DNA from: Acetobacteraceae bacterium | GTDB taxonomy: Bacteria; Pseudomonadota; Alphaproteobacteria; Acetobacterales; Acetobacteraceae | Assembly (NCBI GenBank): GCA_031291725.1 | Contig: JARLIM010000026.1 | Span: forward strand, 1 to 64,000 | Length of the DNA stretch: 64,000 bases | Direction: 5' to 3' | In this document: piece after piece, positions 34,504 through 43,147 of the stretch | Position numbering within the stretch: the first letter of the stretch is position 1 | Layout of the letters: each line of letters opens with the position of its first letter | Position numbers and translations under genes: made by a program | The notes under the pieces: generated by a model | The model's database searches: none | Seen by the model: the letters and a program-made list of their open reading frames with translations, nothing else | Told to the model about the DNA's origin: nothing

Positions 34504-35418
34504 ATGCAGGGCCTGTTCCTCGACGCCAACCAGACGCTCGCCGATGTGTTTCACCGTGTCCTCCGCCCGGAAGACCCGCATGTTGCCGTCAATCTGCAAG
34601 AGGATATCGACCAATCCACGCTGGCCGATCTCATCCAGGGCTATGATGTCCTGCTCGACGATCACACCACCCTGCCCACCGCGACACTTGCCCAGTGCAA
34701 GCAGCTCAAACACGTCATTTTCCTCGGCACCGGTGCCCGCAGCTACATGAACCCGGAGGAATTGGCCGCGCTTGGCATTCAGGTTCACATCATCAAAGGC
34801 TATGGCGACACGGCGGTGGCCGAGCACGCCATCGCCCTGATGTGGGCGGCATCACGCGGTGTGGCGCGGATGGATCGCGGCATGCGGGCGGGCCATTGGC
34901 TGCGCAGTGACGGCATGCAACTCACCGGCAAAACCATCGGCCTGATCGGCTTTGGCGGCATCGCTGCCGAGGTGGCGCGAATCGCAGGCGGCAGCGGCAT
35001 GCGCGTGCTGGCCTGGAACCGCACGCCCAAAACCGCCCCCGGCGTGGAATTCGTGCCCTTGGACCGTCTGCTCGCTGAGAGCGATGTGGTCAGCCTGCAT
35101 CTTCTGCTCAACGACGAAACCCGTGGCTTCCTCTCGGCCACCCGCATCGCGCAGATGAAGCCCGGCGTGCTGCTGGTCAACACCGCACGCGGCGCGGTGA
35201 TCGATGAGGACGCGATGATCGCCGCCCTGAAATCCGGCCATATCGGCCACGCGGCGCTGGATGTGTTCACCGTCGAGCCATTGCCGGTGCCACATGAACT
35301 CACCACGCTGGAGAACGTCACGCTCTCGGCGCATTCGGCCTTTCGCACCCCAGAGGCGAATGAAAATCTGATTCGCATGGCTTTGGATATCGCGCAGAGC
35401 TTGGTCACGGAGGATTAA
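34504..35418 (+). CDS. D-2-hydroxyacid dehydrogenase
   Basis: The 304-residue NAD(P)-dependent dehydrogenase has the nucleotide loop GFGGIAAEVA at about 140-149, the catalytic Arg in NTARGAVID, Glu in DVFTVEPLP and His in LSAHSAF. The N-terminal catalytic domain is shorter than in phosphoglycerate dehydrogenases. AGGAG stands 6 bases before the ATG at 34504, which decides this start over an ATG five codons upstream. It converts a 2-keto acid to a D-2-hydroxy acid or the reverse; the substrate is unknown. Its TAA stop lies inside one arm of the inverted repeat that follows. Confidence 0.92.
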   Translation: MQGLFLDANQTLADVFHRVLRPEDPHVAVNLQEDIDQSTLADLIQGYDVLLDDHTTLPTATLAQCKQLKHVIFLGTGARSYMNPEELAALGIQVHIIKGYGDTAVAEHAIALMWAASRGVARMDRGMRAGHWLRSDGMQLTGKTIGLIGFGGIAAEVARIAGGSGMRVLAWNRTPKTAPGVEFVPLDRLLAESDVVSLHLLLNDETRGFLSATRIAQMKPGVLLVNTARGAVIDEDAMIAALKSGHIGHAALDVFTVEPLPVPHELTTLENVTLSAHSAFRTPEANENLIRMALDIAQSLVTED

Positions 35419-35497
35419 CAGGCTGCTGAAAACTGATCGCGGAGGGGCGGAAAAGGGCCGCCGCGCCGACCGACAGAGTTTTTCAGCAGCCTGTTAA
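35415..35497. repeat. Perfect 18-bp inverted repeat spanning two convergent stop codons
   Basis: TTAACAGGCTGCTGAAAA (35415-35432) is repeated in exact inverse at 35480-35497 around a 47-base GC-rich centre. The TAA of the rightward dehydrogenase gene and the TAA of the leftward metallo-hydrolase gene each lie within an arm. AACAGGCTGCTGAAAA-type repeats are common in proteobacterial genomes, where they appear as mobile-element ends or paired hairpins. Here it could be a bidirectional terminator, since each arm ends toward the loop with a run of four A or T, or the remnant of a small mobile element. Confidence 0.8.
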
Positions 35498-36885
35498 ATC
35501 TCAAACCCCTCATGCGCATTGGGCATCGTCACACTCCCCGTCGGCAGCAGAGCGGCCAAGGCTGTCATGGCGCGCTCTTCGCCATGCACAAGAATCGTCC
35601 GCTCGCAGCCCTGAATGCAGTTATGCCAAGCGAGCAGCTCCTTCTGATCGGCATGGGCTGAGAAGCCGTTGATGGTGTGCACCTTCGCCTTCACCGGCAC
35701 CCGGTCGCCCCACAACTTCACCTCGGTCGCCCCGTCGATGATCTGACGGGCCAGCGTGCCGGTGGCGGCGTAGCCGACGAAGATAATGCTCGATTCCGGT
35801 CGCCACAGATTGGCCTGCAAATGATGACGCACCCGCCCTCCGGTGCACATGCCCGAGCCCGCCATGATCACCACACCACCGCCGATATGGTTGATCGCCA
35901 CCGATTCCGACACGTCGCGGGTGAATTTCAGGCCAGGCAATTGGAACGGGTCTTCCCCCTTGCGGAACATCCGGCGGATATCCGCGCCAAAATCCTGCGG
36001 ATGATGCTCGAAGATCTCCGTGGCGGAGATCGCCATCGGGGAATCGAGAAACACCTGCAGCGAGCGCGGCAGCCTGTCCTCCTGCATGTCACGATGCAGG
36101 GCGTAGAGCAGTTCCTGCGTGCGTTCGAGCGCGAAGGTCGGAATGACAACGTTGCCGCCGCGCATAAAGGTTTCACTGATCGCCGTGCACAATTCTGTCG
36201 CCGAGGCCTGATAATCCTGATGGCAGCGATCGCCATAGGTCGATTCCATCACCACGATATCCGCCTGAGGCGGGGCGGCTGGCGTGCTGAGCAGCGGATG
36301 GCCGGTGGCGCCGAGATCGCCGGAGAACACCACCCGACATGTGCGACCATGCTCCGTCAATTCCAGCAGAATCGACGCCGAGCCCAGAATATGGCCCGCA
36401 TTGAAATAGGTGGCGCGAATGCCGGGGCGGATTTCCAAACTCTCACCATAGTCCGCCACCCGCCCAAACCGATCCATCGCCCCCAGCGCCTCGATCATCG
36501 AGTAAAGTGGCGGCGCGCTGTGGTGGTGACGGCCATGACGGTGCGCATGGCGCAGATTGCGGCGTTGCTCCTCCATCTGCAGATGTGCCGCATCCAGCAG
36601 CACCAGCCGGGTGAGTTCGCGCGTGGCGTCAGTGGCGATGATCTCGCCCTTGAAGCCGCGCTTGGTCAGCAGCGGAATGCGGCCGCAATGGTCGAGATGG
36701 GCGTGGGTGAGCAACAGCGCGTCCAGTTCGGCTGCATCGAAGCCGAACGGATCGGCATTCTCGGCCTCCAACTCACGCCCGCCTTGCAGCATGCCGCAAT
36801 CGATCAGCACGCGATGGCCGTTGCATTCCACCATGTGGCAGGAGCCGGTGACGGTGCGCGTGGCACCATGAAAGGAGAGGCGCAT
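35494..36885 (-). CDS. Beta-CASP metallo-beta-lactamase-fold hydrolase (RNA exonuclease-like)
   Basis: The 463-residue protein is a metallo-beta-lactamase-fold enzyme of the beta-CASP/RMMBL type: zinc motif THAHLDHCGR near residue 60, ESTYGDR motif, GSGMCTGGRVRHH, and the C-terminal FSAHADQKELLAW plus VHGE segments. Relatives include CPSF73-like and YsqC-type RNA-processing proteins, so RNA cleavage is the likely activity. A His-rich insertion (HAHRHGRHHH) follows the first motif. The ATG at 36885 matches the family N-terminus MRLSFHGA. It begins 1 base after the LOG-family gene stop, so the two are one operon. Confidence 0.92.
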   Translation of the reverse strand: MRLSFHGATRTVTGSCHMVECNGHRVLIDCGMLQGGRELEAENADPFGFDAAELDALLLTHAHLDHCGRIPLLTKRGFKGEIIATDATRELTRLVLLDAAHLQMEEQRRNLRHAHRHGRHHHSAPPLYSMIEALGAMDRFGRVADYGESLEIRPGIRATYFNAGHILGSASILLELTEHGRTCRVVFSGDLGATGHPLLSTPAAPPQADIVVMESTYGDRCHQDYQASATELCTAISETFMRGGNVVIPTFALERTQELLYALHRDMQEDRLPRSLQVFLDSPMAISATEIFEHHPQDFGADIRRMFRKGEDPFQLPGLKFTRDVSESVAINHIGGGVVIMAGSGMCTGGRVRHHLQANLWRPESSIIFVGYAATGTLARQIIDGATEVKLWGDRVPVKAKVHTINGFSAHADQKELLAWHNCIQGCERTILVHGEERAMTALAALLPTGSVTMPNAHEGFEI

Positions 36886-36886
36886 G

Positions 36887-37789
36887 TTAGTCGGCTCCCT
36901 GATGGCAGAGCGGGTTTCCGGCGCATTCATGCCAATCGACAATCATGCGCCAGATATCGTCTGCGGTTTCGGCAAATTGGAACAAGTCACGATCCTCCGG
37001 CGCGATGACGCCCTCCTCGACCATGAACTCGACATCGAACACCCGGTCCCAGAAGCTGCGCCCGACGAGGATGACCGGCAGGCGGGCGAGCTTGTGCGTC
37101 TGCACCAGCACCAACACCTCGAACAATTCGTCCAACGTGCCGTAACCGCCGGGGAAGACGACCAGCGCCCGCGCCCGCAGCAGGAAATGCAGCTTGCGCA
37201 TCGCGAAATAATGGAAGCGCAGGCACAGCTCCGGCGTGATGTAGGGATTTGGGCGCTGCTCATGCGGCAGGCTGATGTTCAGGCCAATCGAGATCTGGCC
37301 CACATCATGCGCGCCCCGATTGGCCGCCTCCATAATGCCACTGCCGCCGCCGGTCATCACCACCACCCGGCCCCCCACCGCCTTATCCCCGGCAGCCCCG
37401 ACCAATCGGCCCAACTCACGCGCGATGGTGTAGAATCGGCTCTTTTCATGCAGGCGGCGCGCAATGCTGAGGGCGCGTTGGCGCGAGAGGTCGTCTGGAT
37501 GGTGCGCCAAAGCCGCCTCGGCATCGACGACGGCACGGGCGGCCTCGCGTTCCTCACGGATATGGGTGCCACCGAAGACCACAATGGTGTGCGCTATGCC
37601 ATGCGCCTTCAGCAATTGCTCGGCCTTGAGATAGTCGAGCTGCAATCGCACGCCGCGCGTCGATTCACTGGCCAAAAAGCCGATATCGTGATCGGCCTCC
37701 AGATAGGAGCTATGCGCCATGATGTCGCGCACTGCGGCCCGTCTATCGGCCGCTGCGGAATGCGGATGTTGCACGGATTCGTCCGGCAT
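36887..37789 (-). CDS. LOG-family (TIGR00730) Rossmann-fold protein
   Basis: The 300-residue protein has the LOG signature residues GGGSGIMEAAN and PGGYGTLDELFE, found in cytokinin-activating phosphoribohydrolases and related nucleotide 5'-monophosphate nucleosidases. It belongs to the longer bacterial group with an N-terminal helical part. The ATG at 37789 has a strong GGAGGG site 7 bases upstream; in-frame starts further out have none. It is the first gene of a two-gene operon with the beta-CASP hydrolase. The likely substrate is a nucleoside monophosphate, but this is not tested by sequence. Confidence 0.9.
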   Translation of the reverse strand: MPDESVQHPHSAAADRRAAVRDIMAHSSYLEADHDIGFLASESTRGVRLQLDYLKAEQLLKAHGIAHTIVVFGGTHIREEREAARAVVDAEAALAHHPDDLSRQRALSIARRLHEKSRFYTIARELGRLVGAAGDKAVGGRVVVMTGGGSGIMEAANRGAHDVGQISIGLNISLPHEQRPNPYITPELCLRFHYFAMRKLHFLLRARALVVFPGGYGTLDELFEVLVLVQTHKLARLPVILVGRSFWDRVFDVEFMVEEGVIAPEDRDLFQFAETADDIWRMIVDWHECAGNPLCHQGAD

Positions 37790-37972
37790 TGTGCGCCCTC
37801 CCACCCCGCCAGCCATCTCAGCAGGATGCGGCGGGGAAGAGGCAAATCTTTGCATGGTATTGGCAGGAAAGCAAAAATTCAGCGGCATCGGGACTTTATG
37901 CCCGAGCTGCAAAAATCACTGCACGAGGGATATCGCCCAAACCATCACTTCAGGTTAGAACACTCGCCCTTC

Positions 37973-38053
37973 GCCCGCCTGGCGGAATGGTAGACGCACC
38001 GGACTTAAAATCCGTTGCCTTCGGGCGTGCCGGTTCAAGTCCGGCGGCGGGCA
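37973..38053 (+). tRNA. tRNA-Leu (anticodon UAA)
   Basis: The 7-bp acceptor stem pairs GCCCGCC (37973-37979) with GGCGGGC (38046-38052), with discriminator A at 38053 and no encoded CCA. The D-arm carries GGCGGAATGGTAGACGC, the anticodon loop CTTAAAA gives TAA at 38006-38008, a long variable arm (TTGCCTTCGGGCGT) marks it as class II, and the T-arm has GGTTCAAGTCC. All this fits tRNA-Leu reading UUA/UUG. Its 3' end is 13 bases from the end of the convergent permease gene. Confidence 0.97.
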
Positions 38054-38066
38054 GAGCCTCTGATGT

Positions 38067-38834
38067 TCAACTGCTTTGGCCCTCGGGATGCCAACGCAAC
38101 AGATATCCGCGCAAAGCCTCCATCGCGCGGATCACCACCAACCCGGTCAGCGCGATCACCACAATTCCGGCGAACACACCCGGACTGTCGGCGAATCGCA
38201 TCGCCCCCAGCATCGCCCCGCCAATGCCGTCCGCACCGGTGAGCATCTCGGCGACAATCGTCGTCACCAACGCCACCGGCAAGGCAATCTGCAAGCCGGT
38301 GAACAGCGTGGGCACAATGGCGGGCAGCACAATCTCCCACAGCACCGCACGCCGCGACGCGCCCAGGCTGATCGCCGACCAGATCAGCGTCTTCTCCACC
38401 CCGTCCGCCCCGGCTTGAGCGGCCACAATCACCGGAAAAATCGCCGAGACGGCCACGATGGTGATGCGGGCGGTATCCGTCGGGCCGAGCCAGAGCAGAA
38501 ACACCGGCAGAAAGGCAATCTTGGGCATCGGAAAACCGAGCGAGACCAATGGGTCGAAAAACCAATGCACCAGCTTCACGCGCGCCATCAGAATGCCGAT
38601 CAGCGTGCCCACCGCGCCCGCCATGCCGAAGCCGATCAGCGCGTTCTCCAGCGTGGTGGACAGGCTGGTGGGCAGATCGCCGCTCTGCCAATCCGCCGCA
38701 ATGCGCGCCAGCACGGCATCCGGCGCGGGCAACAGGAATTCCGACAAGGCACCGCCATGCGTCAGGCTCGCCCACACAATCAGCACCGCCACCAGCGAGC
38801 CGCACGCCTCCACCACCAGCGTCAGCCGCGCCAT
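38067..38834 (-). CDS. ABC transporter permease (SsuC/TauC-like), second
   Basis: The 255-residue membrane protein has about six helices and the EAA-type cytoplasmic loop with LGASRRAVLWEIVLPAIVPT, the site that meets the ATPase. It resembles permeases for sulfonates, nitrate or pyrimidine precursors. AGGAGG stands 5 bases before the ATG at 38834, and the start overlaps the preceding permease gene by 13 bases. It is the last gene of an operon running from 42910. No ATP-binding gene is in this operon. Confidence 0.92.
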   Translation of the reverse strand: MARLTLVVEACGSLVAVLIVWASLTHGGALSEFLLPAPDAVLARIAADWQSGDLPTSLSTTLENALIGFGMAGAVGTLIGILMARVKLVHWFFDPLVSLGFPMPKIAFLPVFLLWLGPTDTARITIVAVSAIFPVIVAAQAGADGVEKTLIWSAISLGASRRAVLWEIVLPAIVPTLFTGLQIALPVALVTTIVAEMLTGADGIGGAMLGAMRFADSPGVFAGIVVIALTGLVVIRAMEALRGYLLRWHPEGQSS

Positions 38835-39574
38835 GCCAACCTCCTGCGCATCCAGCCAAGATAAAGGCGGTCGGCGAGGAAGCCGAGCAGTGAGACGACG
38901 ATGACTGTGGCAAACATCGGCGCATACGCCCCGCCATCGCCCAGGAAGGAGATCAGATAGCCCAAGCCATCGCGCGACATCAGAAATTCCGAGCTGACCA
39001 GCAGCACGAACGACAAGGAAAGTGCCGAGCGGATGCCCGCCAGCAGATCGGGCATCGCCGCCGGAATCGCTATCTCGCGCATAATCGTCAGCCGCGAACA
39101 GCCAAAGCCGCGTGCCGACCACACCAGCCGCACCGGCACGCCGCGCACGCCATTATAGGCCGACAGCAGCACCGGCAGCAGACAGCCCAGAAAGATCAGC
39201 GTGATCTTGGACGCATCGCCCAGGCCCAGCCACAGCAGCAACACCGGGATCAGCGCCGATTTCGGCATCGGATACAGCGCGCGGGCAATGGGGGCGACGA
39301 TCACCTGAACCGGCCGGAAGGTTGCCATCGCAGCGCCCAGCGGCACCCCCACCATCACCGCCAGGCCCAACCCCGCCACCAATCGCAACAGCGATGGGAT
39401 GGCGTTGGACAGCAAATCCCCGGACTTCGCCAACCCCCACAACGCCACCAGCACCTGCGACAGCGGCGGCAGCGAGTCAGGGTTGACCACCCCCAGCCGT
39501 GGCGCTGCCTCCCAGAGAGCGGCGAGCAGACACAGCGGGCTCCAGCGGATAAGGAAGGGGATCACCCTACCCAT
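38822..39574 (-). CDS. ABC transporter permease (SsuC/TauC-like), first
   Basis: This 250-residue permease is a paralogue of the one at 38067 and has the coupling loop RGFGCSRLTIMREIAIPAAMPD. The two probably form a heterodimeric pore, whereas most importers of this family use a homodimer. The ATG at 39574 overlaps the end of the binding-protein gene by 8 bases; an ATG at 39592 is also possible. The coupled overlaps on both sides show operon structure. Confidence 0.9.
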   Translation of the reverse strand: MGRVIPFLIRWSPLCLLAALWEAAPRLGVVNPDSLPPLSQVLVALWGLAKSGDLLSNAIPSLLRLVAGLGLAVMVGVPLGAAMATFRPVQVIVAPIARALYPMPKSALIPVLLLWLGLGDASKITLIFLGCLLPVLLSAYNGVRGVPVRLVWSARGFGCSRLTIMREIAIPAAMPDLLAGIRSALSLSFVLLVSSEFLMSRDGLGYLISFLGDGGAYAPMFATVIVVSLLGFLADRLYLGWMRRRLAWRG

Positions 39575-40574
39575 GCCGCTTCGCCGCATCATCGACCAAC
39601 GACAGATCGGCGAATTTATTCACTTCGATATCCAGCTTCAGAAACCCGAGTTCCTTCTGCACGTTCAAATTCGATTGCAGAGCCACAAGGTTCGGGCGGG
39701 CATCCGGATCGTGGAAATAATCGTCATGCGTGAACAGCCAATCGGCGAAATTCGATTCCGGCCGCTTGGTCACACGCGCCACCAATGCCAGCGCGTCCTT
39801 GCGGTTGGCCGGGTTGAGCAGCCAGCGCGTGCCGATCTGCACGTCCTCGAAGAAATCCACCAAGGCGGCACGGTTCTTCGCAATGAACGGGGCACGGGCG
39901 GCAAGCAGGGTGGTCTGTGCCACGCCCATCGCATCCTTGATGGTGAACAGGGTGCGCACCCGCCCGGCCTTGGCTTCCGTCAGCGAGAACGGCGCCACCA
40001 TGCCCGCCATATCCACTTTCTGCTCGGCCAGCATCGGCCCCATATTGGGGAATTCAACCTCGATCACCTTGTAGTCGCGCTTATCCTCCAGCCCGTGATC
40101 GCGCAGCATCTTGCGCATCGCCATATCGATGGCACCGCCCAGGCCGTTGGAGGCAATGGTCTTGCCGCGCAGATCTTCCACCGTTTTGATGTCGCTATCC
40201 GCCCGCACCACATAGGTGCTGGAATAATAGCCCGGCACGCCATCCTGATAGAGATCGCCGATCACCCGCAGATCGGCCATATGGGCATTCTGAATTGCCA
40301 GACCGAAAGAGGAAAACGCCAGGCCGGAAATTTCCAATTCCCCTGCCGCAAGCGCGGTGATCTGCGGCGTGCTGCCTTTGAAATAGAACGGCTCGGCCAC
40401 ATAGGATTTGCCGTAATGTTTCAGAATGCCGGTATTGTCGAAAATCACCGGCAGCAATTGCGCGGGCGTGATCGCCCAGCCGAAGCGAATCTTCAGCGGC
40501 GCCGTTTGCGCACGGGCAAGCTGCGGCAAGGCGAGCGAGGCACCGAGGGCGGTGAGTAGGCTGCGACGTTGCAT
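39567..40574 (-). CDS. ABC transporter substrate-binding protein (SsuA/NMT1-like)
   Basis: The 335-residue protein has a twin-basic signal peptide (MQRRSLLTALGASLALPQLA, cleavage near ARAQ) and the SsuA/TauA/NMT1-type fold, with TVEDLRGKTIASNGLGGA and NMGPMLAEQKVDMAG as ligand-site segments. The ATG overlaps the stop of the molybdenum hydroxylase gene by one base (TGATG), so the enzyme and importer are translationally coupled. That coupling suggests the importer brings in the substrate of the hydroxylase; the compound is unknown. Confidence 0.92.
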   Translation of the reverse strand: MQRRSLLTALGASLALPQLARAQTAPLKIRFGWAITPAQLLPVIFDNTGILKHYGKSYVAEPFYFKGSTPQITALAAGELEISGLAFSSFGLAIQNAHMADLRVIGDLYQDGVPGYYSSTYVVRADSDIKTVEDLRGKTIASNGLGGAIDMAMRKMLRDHGLEDKRDYKVIEVEFPNMGPMLAEQKVDMAGMVAPFSLTEAKAGRVRTLFTIKDAMGVAQTTLLAARAPFIAKNRAALVDFFEDVQIGTRWLLNPANRKDALALVARVTKRPESNFADWLFTHDDYFHDPDARPNLVALQSNLNVQKELGFLKLDIEVNKFADLSLVDDAAKRHG

Positions 40575-42910
40575 CAAATCCTCCCAGTCTTTTTGGCTTG
40601 CAGTGTCTGCCACACACGCTCTGAAGTCACGGGCATATCGATATGCGGCACACCCAGCGCGTCCGAGACCGCGCCGATCACCGCCGCCAACGCCCCCACC
40701 GCCCCGGCCTCGCCCGCGCCCTTGGCGCCGAGCGGGTTCATCCTGGTCGGCACCGGGTTGGACAGCACCGGGAAGAGCGGAAAATCATCCGCACGCGGCA
40801 TCTGATAATCCATGAACGAGCCGGTGATGATCTGCCCGCTCTCGTCATACAAAACCTGCTCGCCCAATGCCTGCCCGGCCCCTTGCGCGATGCCGCCATG
40901 CATCTGGCCCTTGACCAGCAACGGGTTGATCACCGTGCCCACATCGTCGGAGACGACGTAGCTGACGATCTGCGTGATGCCAGTTTCAGGATCAACCTCC
41001 ACTTCGCAAATATGCGAGCCATTGGGAAAGGTGGCGTCTTCGGTCGTCACCACGGCGTGCGCGTTCAGCCCCAAATCGGCGCCGCGCGGCAATTTGGCCG
41101 GGATGTAGCTCGCCTTGGCCACCTCCTCGATGCGGATCGCCCGATCGGTGCCCGCAACCCGGAAATACCCTGCCGCGAACTCCATATCGGCTTCGGCCGC
41201 CTCCAGCAGATGGGCCGCGATCATCCGGCCCTGGGCGATGATCTTCTGCGAGGTGCGATCCATCGCCGCCCCCACCGCAATCGCCGAGCGCGAGCCGAAC
41301 GTGCCGCGCCCATGCGCCACCGTGTCGGTGTCGCCCTGCACAATCCGCACCCGCGCCGGATCGAGGCCGAGCATCGAATGCGCAATCTGGCGAAACGCCG
41401 TCTCGTGCCCCTGGCCGTGATTATGCGAGCCGACCAGGATCGTCGCATCGCCCGAGGGATCGAAGCGGATTTCAGCCCCTTCCTCATTCGGCGCCTTGGC
41501 CGGGCCGGCGGCGACTTCTATCGCGTTGACGACGGCAATCCCGCGCAACTTGCCGCGCGCGGCACTCTGGGCACGACGTTCGGCGAACCCGGCCCAATCG
41601 GCCGCCTCCAGCGCCATATCCATGCCACGCTCGAACGCGCCGCAATCATAGGTGAACACCAGCCCGGTCTTGAACGGCATCGCCTCGGGGGCGATCAGAT
41701 TGCGGCGGCGGATATCCACCCGGTCCAGCCCCATCTCACCGGCGGCAATATCGATCACCCGCTCAATGGCAAACGTCGCCTCGGGCCGCCCGGCACCGCG
41801 ATACGGCGCCATCGGTTGCGTGTTGGTGAACGCGCCGCGGATTTCGGCATGAATGGCCGGGGTGCGATACATCCCGGCCAGCCCGCCCAGATTGTTCGTC
41901 GAGGAATGCGGCGTGTTGAAGCCCAGATACGCCCCCAGATTGGCCACCGAGCGGATGCGCAGGCCGAGGAACATCCCATCTTTCGCCAGCGCCAACTCCA
42001 CCACGCTGTCATTGTCGCGCGCGTGGTAGTCCGACAGGAACGCCTCCGACCGGGTGGACACCCAGCGCACCTGCCGCCCCGTCACCCGTGCGGCCCACAG
42101 CACCAGCGCGTGCTCCGGCATCGGGCTGCCCTTCATGCCGAAACCGCCGCCGACATCGGGCGAGATCAACCGCAGCTTGGACGCCCCCACGCGCAGCACG
42201 TGCTCGGCCAGTTCCGTGCGAATCTTATGCGGGGCCTGCACACCGGCGGTCAGCGTATAAAGCCCCTCCACCGGCTCATATTCCCCAATCGCCGAGCGCG
42301 TCTCCATTGGGGCGGCATGCACGCGGGAGATGCGGAATTCCAGCCGCGTGACGTGATCGGCGGCGGCGAAGGCAGCATCTGTGGCGGCGCGATTGCCCAG
42401 ATTGAACTGAAAACACAGATTATCCGGCGCAAGCTCCGGCCACACAGCGGGTGCCCCCGGCAGCAAAGCCGCACTGGCCGAGGCCACAGCGGGCTGCGGG
42501 TCATAAGCAATGTCGAGCAACTCGGCGGCGTCCTGCGCCTGTGCCAGCGTCTCGGCCACCACCGCCGCCACCGCATCCCCCACAAAGCGGGCAGCACCGA
42601 TGCACAGCGGACGATAAGGCGGGCGCGGCATCGGGCTGCCATCCGGCAGATGTCGCTGCACGATGGTCTGCAATCCGCCAATCCCGGCCGCGTCCTGCTG
42701 CTCGCCGGTCAACACCGCCAACACACCGGGGGCGGCCAGGGCGGCGGTTGCATCGATGCCGTCAATCCGCGCGGCAGCATAGGGAGAGCGAACAATCACC
42801 ATATGGGCGGCATCGGCGAGACGGATATCCGACACATAGCGCCCGGCACCGCGCAACAGCCGCCGGTCTTCCACCCGCCGCACCGAGGCCCCAATGCCCT
42901 GCCCTGCCAT
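40574..42910 (-). CDS. Xanthine dehydrogenase-family molybdopterin-binding large subunit, orphan
   Basis: The 778-residue protein is a molybdenum hydroxylase large subunit. It begins with the aldehyde-oxidase a/b-hammerhead domain (SVRRVEDRRLLRGAGRYVSDI), carries PYRGAGR in the active-site loop (the form II type, not carbon monoxide dehydrogenase form I), and ends with GAKGAGEAGAVG, which includes the conserved catalytic Glu. Such enzymes hydroxylate purines, N-heterocycles or aldehydes and normally need separate [2Fe-2S] and FAD subunits, which are absent here. It is the first gene of an operon with an SsuA-like importer. The ATG at 42910 fits the family start; GTG at 42922 is possible. Confidence 0.93.
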   Translation of the reverse strand: MAGQGIGASVRRVEDRRLLRGAGRYVSDIRLADAAHMVIVRSPYAAARIDGIDATAALAAPGVLAVLTGEQQDAAGIGGLQTIVQRHLPDGSPMPRPPYRPLCIGAARFVGDAVAAVVAETLAQAQDAAELLDIAYDPQPAVASASAALLPGAPAVWPELAPDNLCFQFNLGNRAATDAAFAAADHVTRLEFRISRVHAAPMETRSAIGEYEPVEGLYTLTAGVQAPHKIRTELAEHVLRVGASKLRLISPDVGGGFGMKGSPMPEHALVLWAARVTGRQVRWVSTRSEAFLSDYHARDNDSVVELALAKDGMFLGLRIRSVANLGAYLGFNTPHSSTNNLGGLAGMYRTPAIHAEIRGAFTNTQPMAPYRGAGRPEATFAIERVIDIAAGEMGLDRVDIRRRNLIAPEAMPFKTGLVFTYDCGAFERGMDMALEAADWAGFAERRAQSAARGKLRGIAVVNAIEVAAGPAKAPNEEGAEIRFDPSGDATILVGSHNHGQGHETAFRQIAHSMLGLDPARVRIVQGDTDTVAHGRGTFGSRSAIAVGAAMDRTSQKIIAQGRMIAAHLLEAAEADMEFAAGYFRVAGTDRAIRIEEVAKASYIPAKLPRGADLGLNAHAVVTTEDATFPNGSHICEVEVDPETGITQIVSYVVSDDVGTVINPLLVKGQMHGGIAQGAGQALGEQVLYDESGQIITGSFMDYQMPRADDFPLFPVLSNPVPTRMNPLGAKGAGEAGAVGALAAVIGAVSDALGVPHIDMPVTSERVWQTLQAKKTGRI

Positions 42911-43147
42911 TTCTTCCGCCACGCAGTTGCCCCCCACGCGATTTTTTCCAGACGTGGTCCGTCTTACTTCGGCTTGCAAGGGGATATTTTATCGATTGAT
43001 CCACTTATATGTGGCCGGTTCCGAAAATCTTTTCCGATTTGAGGCGAATTCCCAATTGCGTGGTTGCACGGCAAGCCCGGTTCCGGGTTACGCTACCATC
43101 CATGACCCCGCCGATAGAGTGGGGCAGAAAAATTGAGGGGAAACACG

